Below are positions 57,401-64,000 of a stretch of 64,000 bases of DNA, one piece after another; within the stretch, counting starts at the first letter, position 1; the number at the start of each line of letters is the position of its first letter. Both the position numbers and the translations under genes were made by a program. The notes beneath the pieces were generated by a model. The model did not search any database. It was not told the DNA's origin and was given only the letters and a program-made list of their open reading frames with translations. The stretch is from Asterella californica (lineage: Eukaryota; Streptophyta; Marchantiopsida; Marchantiales; Aytoniaceae): contig JAYKYS010000001.1 of the NCBI GenBank assembly GCA_036924285.1, positions 37,385,501 to 37,449,500 on the forward strand, read 5' to 3'.

Positions 57401-60400
57401 TGAAGTAGAGAGAAAACCCATAAGAAGGTGTTCTCACAAACATCCTTAAAACTTGAAGAATAAGATTAAATATGCTATCTCAACTTAATGGTTGTAATTG
57501 ATAAACGAGATACACAAGATAAAGTTTATTATGCACTCTTATTCTCCAACAAGCTGTAAGTCCAAAAATTCTCCAACAAGCTGTAAGTCAGGCTTTGGCT
57601 TTTTTCTTTGACCTTTCTTGTATTTTCGATTAGGAGAAAGTCGTATCATTCTCTTGTATGTGAAGAATTTTCATATCTTTCTTTTTTACAATTTCAGTGC
57701 AGATGAAAACTGACAATTATGTAGATCGTTCTTGAATATTTCTCTTGATATCACCATAAGCAGTGATAAGAAGAACTTTGTGTTTTGATAAGATCACAGA
57801 ATATTAGAATTCGAACTAATCAAATTATTATATAGGGAGACAAAAACCAAATTTGAGAAACAAAGTGATCTCCAAATTTGTTGCAGCTACAGATCATAAG
57901 AATTGAACTAGTCTGGAACGTATAGAAGGGACATTATCCAAAAAACATTGTATTTGTAAAAGTTGCGATATACGAAAGATCAATCGTTTATTTTCAAATA
58001 TTGTTAGTTTATCTTAAAGAGAAATCCTCAAGTGGTGTGAATAGAGAGAGGAGAGGATTTCACTGTCCGAACATGAATCCATGTAGCACAAATTCTTGAG
58101 GAATGAGGATCAAGAAATTTAAACAACGGTGGATGATATAATTTCTATAATAATACAGACTGTCAATGTTTTGAAACGTCCGATAGATACTCGAGAACCC
58201 AAAGGAGAAACGAATATGCATGCAAAGTGTACTTCTGGCCAAGGAAAAGAAAAGGACATGCATTTCTGACTGAGAAGAAGAAGAAAAACTTTTATCATCG
58301 CCTACAAAATTATCAACGACAATTGCTTGGCAACTTGCTTGAGAAAAGATTAAAGAGAAATACATTAGGCAGGCTAGAATGTAGCTCGATAAAGGGGGAG
58401 AGATAAGTGACAAGTTTTTGTAGAATTTATATTACTAAAAACAAAAACTACTCAACCTAGTTCACATGATTACACTTGGCCTCTGCGGTTACAGAACCCA
58501 TAAACAATGCACATAAACTGATCATGCGCTTAGTATAAACACCTTTGCTGTCAAGGAGTACAATAATTTTTAATTTTAGAAATTTAGTTATAGCATAACT
58601 TTTCTAAGAAAAAAGTGTATGACATAAATTAAATCGTTTGTGCATATTCCTCTCTTCCTAACTTGGAAGAGGTGAATATGCATGCTCTTCACAGAAAGGT
58701 ATAACACAAACATCGACCTGCACAATTGCCAATTCAGTCAAAGGCTTTCGCAGACATGGCTATTGCATTTTTAATTCGAACAAAGGCTCTCAAAGATGTC
58801 AATACCTTTTCACTCTTCTCGATACATGGTATGAAACATATTCAAGAAGCTATAATATATTTTCAACTTTTTAGTCAAGAAGAGTTTAGGAAAATGAGGA
58901 TCAGACTTCCACTGGAAGAATCACAAAGTACTTTGAGTGTCTATGGAAGTTCTAACGATTATTGATGGTTTCCTGAAGCTTTGACAATCTTTCATCTGAG
59001 AGAATTGACATAAATAAATATCAGGATGAACTTATCATCTATATATTAACAACTTTCAAGAGATGTGAGGTGATACACAAACTTAGATATCAACGAGAGT
59101 TCATTTAATTATTTTCTCGCAAGCCTCAAAGCTGATTGATGAGATCATTGCCTATACATTGATCATTGATTTTTTATTGTCTTTTATTTGTTGTGTTGCT
59201 TTTGGGAAATTCTGGAAGCTTAAACCTCTATATATATGCATTTGCAGTCTCAAATAGGAAATCATAATTGAGTTCAAATCTTCTTCTCTTCTTTTTTTGT
59301 TGGTCTTATCTTCGATGATAATGTTACGAACGATTACACGATATCATAGATTTTGTTCATATATCATTGACCACAAAGATTTCAAATTATATCTCAACGA
59401 GGTTGAAGTATTCAAAAAAAACGCTAGATGACTTTCATAGTTATCTATTAGACCTCTTGAAACACAATAATTGTGTAACGCTTATCACCTTGTGATTTCC
59501 ATATCGTTTGTACAAGATCGACCACTTAGGATGCAGTCCATGCGGTAGAAATAATACATCAAATACTCGTTATCATTGATCTCCAAAATGCATCTCTGGT
59601 GCATCAGATTGTAGCAAGTTTCAGGTAAGAAGATTTATATATCGGGAACAATATTGTTGTTACTTCCTAGAAGTTTAAAGTTAACGTGCCGAATCCATAA
59701 AGATTGATCTGCATTAACTTCGAGGATAATACTCGTGTTTTTTTCTTTGTTGAAACATACACGGTCATGTCACTGGAACATTTTTCCAAACATAATATAT
59801 ATAATCTAGACTTCTAAACATCTTTGCCAACCACAATCTTTGTTGACTTCAGACTGATTCTCTATATCTCGCTAGTTGACAATGCTCTCAAATATTCTAC
59901 AATATTCATCACAGGTATATGCAATGACTCCATATGCTCACATTCTAAGAGTTGCAATACATCTTTTGGATCGATGACAACCCTAGAATTTCCAACACAC
60001 CACGTTTATGTTGAGAGTATGGGATGTGTCTGATCACAACATCAAGATTTTTCACAGCAAACATTTTCCCATTCGATATCTACATCCATAAATCTCATCT
60101 TTGTAGATTCACTAGGATCTCTCTGCCTTCTCTATTCAGATTTGGTGCTTTTTCAAGTCTAGATCCTCTCGGAGATCCTCCGACTTGTTTTCTTTTTTTA
60201 AGAAACTTATTCCTCTTTTGTTTCTGATTCCAAGATGTTACAAATCAACTCTTCTCTTTCATCTTCTTCTTGAAGGATAATCACTCGATTACAAATATAC
60301 GTGTTTTTGTTCTTCCACGGTATTGAGAGATGGAATGTAGCTCAGAAGAATAAATAAAGTGGATTGGATTGGAATTTTCTTGTCTCAAATGCTACGCACA

Positions 60401-61774
60401 ACAATATGATATTTAGTTAGTTTTGCATGTGGAGAACTTGGAATGACAAGATAGATGTAACAATATCACGGTATGATTGACAAAGGTGACAAGATACTAG
60501 TGCATGATCGCACCATGTTTTTCTAGATCGAGTTATGTTTTCTTGGATGAGAATCTATTGTTTCTAAAATGGGATCGAGATGTGAAAGTTAATGCATGTT
60601 TTGAAGAGACAACAATTAGCGTCATCAGACTATCAAGAATTTTTAACATATTCTTTTTGCTAAGACGCATGTCTCCTAAATATTCGAGCGTAGGAGGAAA
60701 AAAATTCAAAGTCTGTGGTATTGAACTTGAATCATAAGAAAGTATTGTCATTTGATATCACATGGTCATATTTATCGCACCACTTTTTAAGTAGTATATG
60801 CGAAGTACATTGGAATAGAGATGGGCACTCGTACTAAGTCCACAAAACTCAAAAGTTGAATTTAAAGTTTGGATTTAATCGTCCTCCATAATGGATTGCA
60901 ACCAATCATCAATGCACTCGCGTGCAAGCGTAACAATTGAAGGAGGAGAGGAGAAGAATTAATAAATATATTTAGCCCCATCTTGAGACATGAGTGATCA
61001 CTTGTGCCGCCACCGAGTTTGATGTCAGATCCGTGACAACTATATTTGTCATTAAGACATGATCGTCCCTCGTCATGTATATGTTAGCTATCACAGACCC
61101 TCCTGTCTGAAGAGCATACCATCGCTCTCCACGTAATGAAATCGCTCTCCCGTGCTATAGAAAACACCGTCTCTGACGACATCATGAGTAGCTATCCGCT
61201 CTCAACCGTGAGGACAGCGAGCAAGATGTCAACCAGAGTTGTCGAACAAGACACCAAACTCGCATGTGAAAAATGTCAAAGCAACAGCTTGGACCAAACC
61301 TAGACAGAATCTCATCATTGTAGAAAGATAGTTGGTGCGAGTCAGAATGCTCTAATCCAAGGTCGAGCTATGAGCTAAGAGCATGCGTCCTTGCTAAAAA
61401 AAAGTAGAGTCGAGCTCTTGTATCCTTGAGATGAAAAGATCAGCAAAGAGAACATGAAGAATTTGCTAGAAGTAATACTCCATCAGAAAGACTTGCAGTC
61501 CGCGAGATCTATCGAAAGCTAAAGTAACAAATCGAGGATGTGCCTCACGTGTCTCAAGCGTCAAACTATCTCTTGTCTCACGGAGACACATTTGTAGTGG
61601 GTAAGAATCATCCTCCACTTCTGTCACATAACTCTCCAGAATATATTTATCTCGCATGAGAAAACAAAACAAAACCAAGGTGCTGAGAGGACCTTGTTAA
61701 CCAAAAAAGGTTGTAGGAGCAATCTCCTCCATGGATAGCAAGTCCACCCCGTCATATGATATCAACAATGATGT
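57401..61774. other. AT-rich region with no recognisable gene
   Basis: A short direct repeat of TTCTCCAACAAGCTGTAAGTC lies near 57542-57588. Short open frames (58060-58413 minus, 58726-58965 plus, 59824-60033 plus, 60504-60737 plus) carry no motif I can defend. Old element relics are likely but none can be named. Confidence 0.45.
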
Positions 61775-63325
61775 CTATCTGTATGCAAGAGAACTTGTCA
61801 CACACTCAAAGGTCTCATGTTCTAAGATATCGTCAAAGATCTCCATGATCCTCCTATCAAACTCTCTAAGGTGTGAGATGAAGATAAGAGATGGAGGTAT
61901 TGTGTGAAGTAAGTAATCCGGACGACGTGCTATGTAAGAAGAAAAGATACCAAAGACAACTTGGGAGTCCTCTAAACCTAAGGAGATCCTCAATATGCAA
62001 AACTTCCTCGCCATAGCAACATTTAAGAATCGAGAGACAAAGTCCTCTGAACCCACTGATATTCTGAGGATACCATCTCTAGGTGTATCAAAGTCCTCTG
62101 GGAGCTAGAGGTCCAACAGAGTATATGTGAGAGACCAAGCCATGTACTTTGACACCTTCACTCTCAATCTTACCAAGTTCAATTGAGAGACGATGTGATC
62201 AAAGATATCATATACTTGGTCCGTCGGACCTACGATATGTGTGTCATCAACTAGAGATGGAAACATACAACCTAGAGCAACCAAGATGGTTGTCACTGGA
62301 GCTCTATAGTGAGCTAAGAGGAGTCCATCCAATGGGTCTCTTTGATGAGTACATGTAGTGAAATTGATGACTATAACCTCCTTTATCGAAAGATTGTGCC
62401 GATAAAGAGAGGAGGAAGAATCATAAAACAACCGCACGAAGAAAACGAGACTTGTCAGAGATCCACCATCATCCATGAGCTCTCCAAAGATATAAGCGCA
62501 AGAAATGATATTAAAAAAATTTTCCACGTCCACCTGTAGGACAAATCAATCGAGATGGATGTCCAAGAGAGCCTAATGTCGAAGGATAGACTCGTAACCT
62601 CTAGGCATTGCAACTCCAAACTGATGTGGACAAAGGTGGTCCTGAAAAATATCTCGAAGCTAAAGAACAATAGTACGACTAATAAGTCGTAAGAGAATCT
62701 CGTTGATAGTTATTTATCGAATCTTCCCGTCATCCTTCATCATGACCAAAGGTCTAACTTCCCTAGTACTTGAGCTATAGAATGAGGAATATGGTCCTTG
62801 AGCTACTAATACCGTTACTTGAAAAAGCTCCGTGAAGTCGCTAGAGGGATTGTCTATTTGAGAATAATCCCATAGGTGCTCGTAGTCCATCCCAGATAGA
62901 CCTCTGAAATATAGATGTGAAACTGTACATAAAGCATGAACAAACAAAGATTTATCGAGTCATAATGGTTCCTCAGGCTGATAATCTTGAACCTCAAGTG
63001 GTGGGAGGTCATGCGATGGAGGATGAGAAAATGCAACGGAGTAATCGTCTTCTCAGTGAGACATTCCACTGACAAAAGATGCAATACTCTAGCAACTCTA
63101 CTATACTCTCTAACATGATCTAACATCTTATCGTATACGAGCGAAAATTGAGACGTCAACTGTAGAGACATACTCACTCTTAGGTCGTGTAGCACGTACT
63201 GATTCCTCATGTAGGGTCGTCAAATCACCAGCACGAAATCTCTGAAGATGGACTACTACTTCCTGATGTCTCATTTTGCCACTTAGAGTATAACAGAGAC
63301 ACCAACGAGATAGTAAGAGAAACAA
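61775..63325 (-). pseudogene. Decayed non-LTR-type reverse transcriptase
   Basis: Minus-strand fragments 63325-63128, 63210-62854, 62947-62714, 62533-62105 and 62056-61775 follow one another as pieces of one protein. An N-terminal helical region (VVVHLQRFRAGDLTTLHEES) comes first. The RT palm has DVENFFNIISCAYIFGELM, TCTHQRDPLDGLLLAHYRAP and the catalytic box LVDDTHIVGPTDQVYD. The thumb-side part includes YIARRPDYLLHTIPPSL. The usual TRQGDPLGG is THQRDPLDG, and at least four frame changes are needed, so it is dead. The family (ADDTHIVGP-type RTs found as scattered genes in plant and protist genomes) is recalled, not searched. No endonuclease or poly(A) tail was identified. Confidence 0.6.
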
Positions 63326-64000
63326 TAACCACGCCGCCTCATCTTTGATGTTCGTGTCAGCATGTCGAGAGGTAGGCGGAATGATTATCTCACCTCGTCA
63401 TGGAGAGCACGAGATAGTTGATGGAACAAGCACAAATAAAGAAGTTTGTCTCGAACAATCCTAGAATAGTGTTAGTGTGAACTCTCAACCACTTGCACAG
63501 CTTAAGAAGAACTCAAGGAAGAAAGGCTAATGGTGCCATAATGACCGTACGTGTATACATCCGCTCTCGGCTAACCTGAGCATCCCATGTGGTCCAGTCA
63601 TAACTCTTGTGCATCTTTCTCACATGAGACTTTATTCTTTGCGGGATAGATAACTGACCGCACCTCGGACATGATGTATCGGATCGATCTTGATCTCATG
63701 AGAAAGAGTGTACTTATAGCTAGAAAGAGACGATATATAACGAAATACTAAATGAAGCAAGAAAACTCTCATAAACCTCTCAGTAAAGACTCTGTAATCT
63801 TTAAAAACTCAAAAATATTTAATATTCACGCATTCCTCCACAGATTTTTTATTCTAAAAATTAAAAAAAGGAAAAAAATAATCAAATAAAACTATGTAAA
63901 CAAGATAACGCTAACACGCTAACACACTCCCTTCTCAACCTGCACTCTCTCTCCTCTCCTCTCCCACTGCAACACTTCGTGTACCGCAGCCGCAAAGTGT
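63326..64000. other. No feature recognised
   Basis: AT-rich DNA after the RT relic with short homopurine and homopyrimidine runs. Near 63935-63980 there is a CTCTCTCCTCTCCTCTCCC tract. Confidence 0.4.

Overview
The window looks like transposon-rich nuclear DNA of a green plant in the broad sense. One host gene can be read exon by exon: an 11-exon homologue of the mRNA export factor RAE1, closest in my memory to land-plant RAE1. It has GT-AG introns of roughly 150-660 bp. Almost everything else is transposable-element DNA. A non-flowering streptophyte is possible, but I cannot name the organism from sequence alone.

Layout. 1-3607: no credible gene; the first 1.7 kb is unusually rich in GAAGAC/GTCTTC, and 2805-3265 holds three tandem 157-bp repeats. 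3608-25313: an old Ty3/gypsy retrotransposon (element 1, minus strand, Athila/Tat-like) whose 3.1-kb LTRs carry their own ORFs. Its right-hand (5') LTR is split by a young, complete Ty3/gypsy element (element 2, 16035-25005, minus strand) with two 1,329-bp LTRs of about 99% identity and a 4-bp ACGT target duplication. 25314-29491: no recognisable gene. 29492-33119: RAE1. 33120-43847: decayed transposon DNA, including a gypsy reverse-transcriptase fragment, a frameshifted hAT transposase and a tRNA-like hairpin element.

43858-57390 is the most striking object: a 13.5-kb Mutator-like element (MULE) with 103-bp terminal inverted repeats and a perfect 10-bp target duplication (43848-43857 and 57391-57400). 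At the right it encodes a two-exon transposase on the minus strand. At the left it carries plus-strand cargo: two adjacent ORFs with RPA-like OB-fold features, and a four-exon gene. That gene joins an unknown N-terminal domain to an FCP1/NIF-type HAD phosphatase domain whose second catalytic Asp is Asn. Arrays built on the palindrome CGCACTGAGTGCG occur only inside this element, including in one intron of the phosphatase gene and in the transposase intron.

57401-64000 is AT-rich and gene-poor, ending in a decayed non-LTR-type reverse transcriptase (61775-63325, minus strand). Many disabling lesions in elements 1 and 2 are Trp TGG to TGA changes, as expected from C-to-T decay. The MULE genes are still open, so the MULE looks recent, or its genes have been kept by selection.
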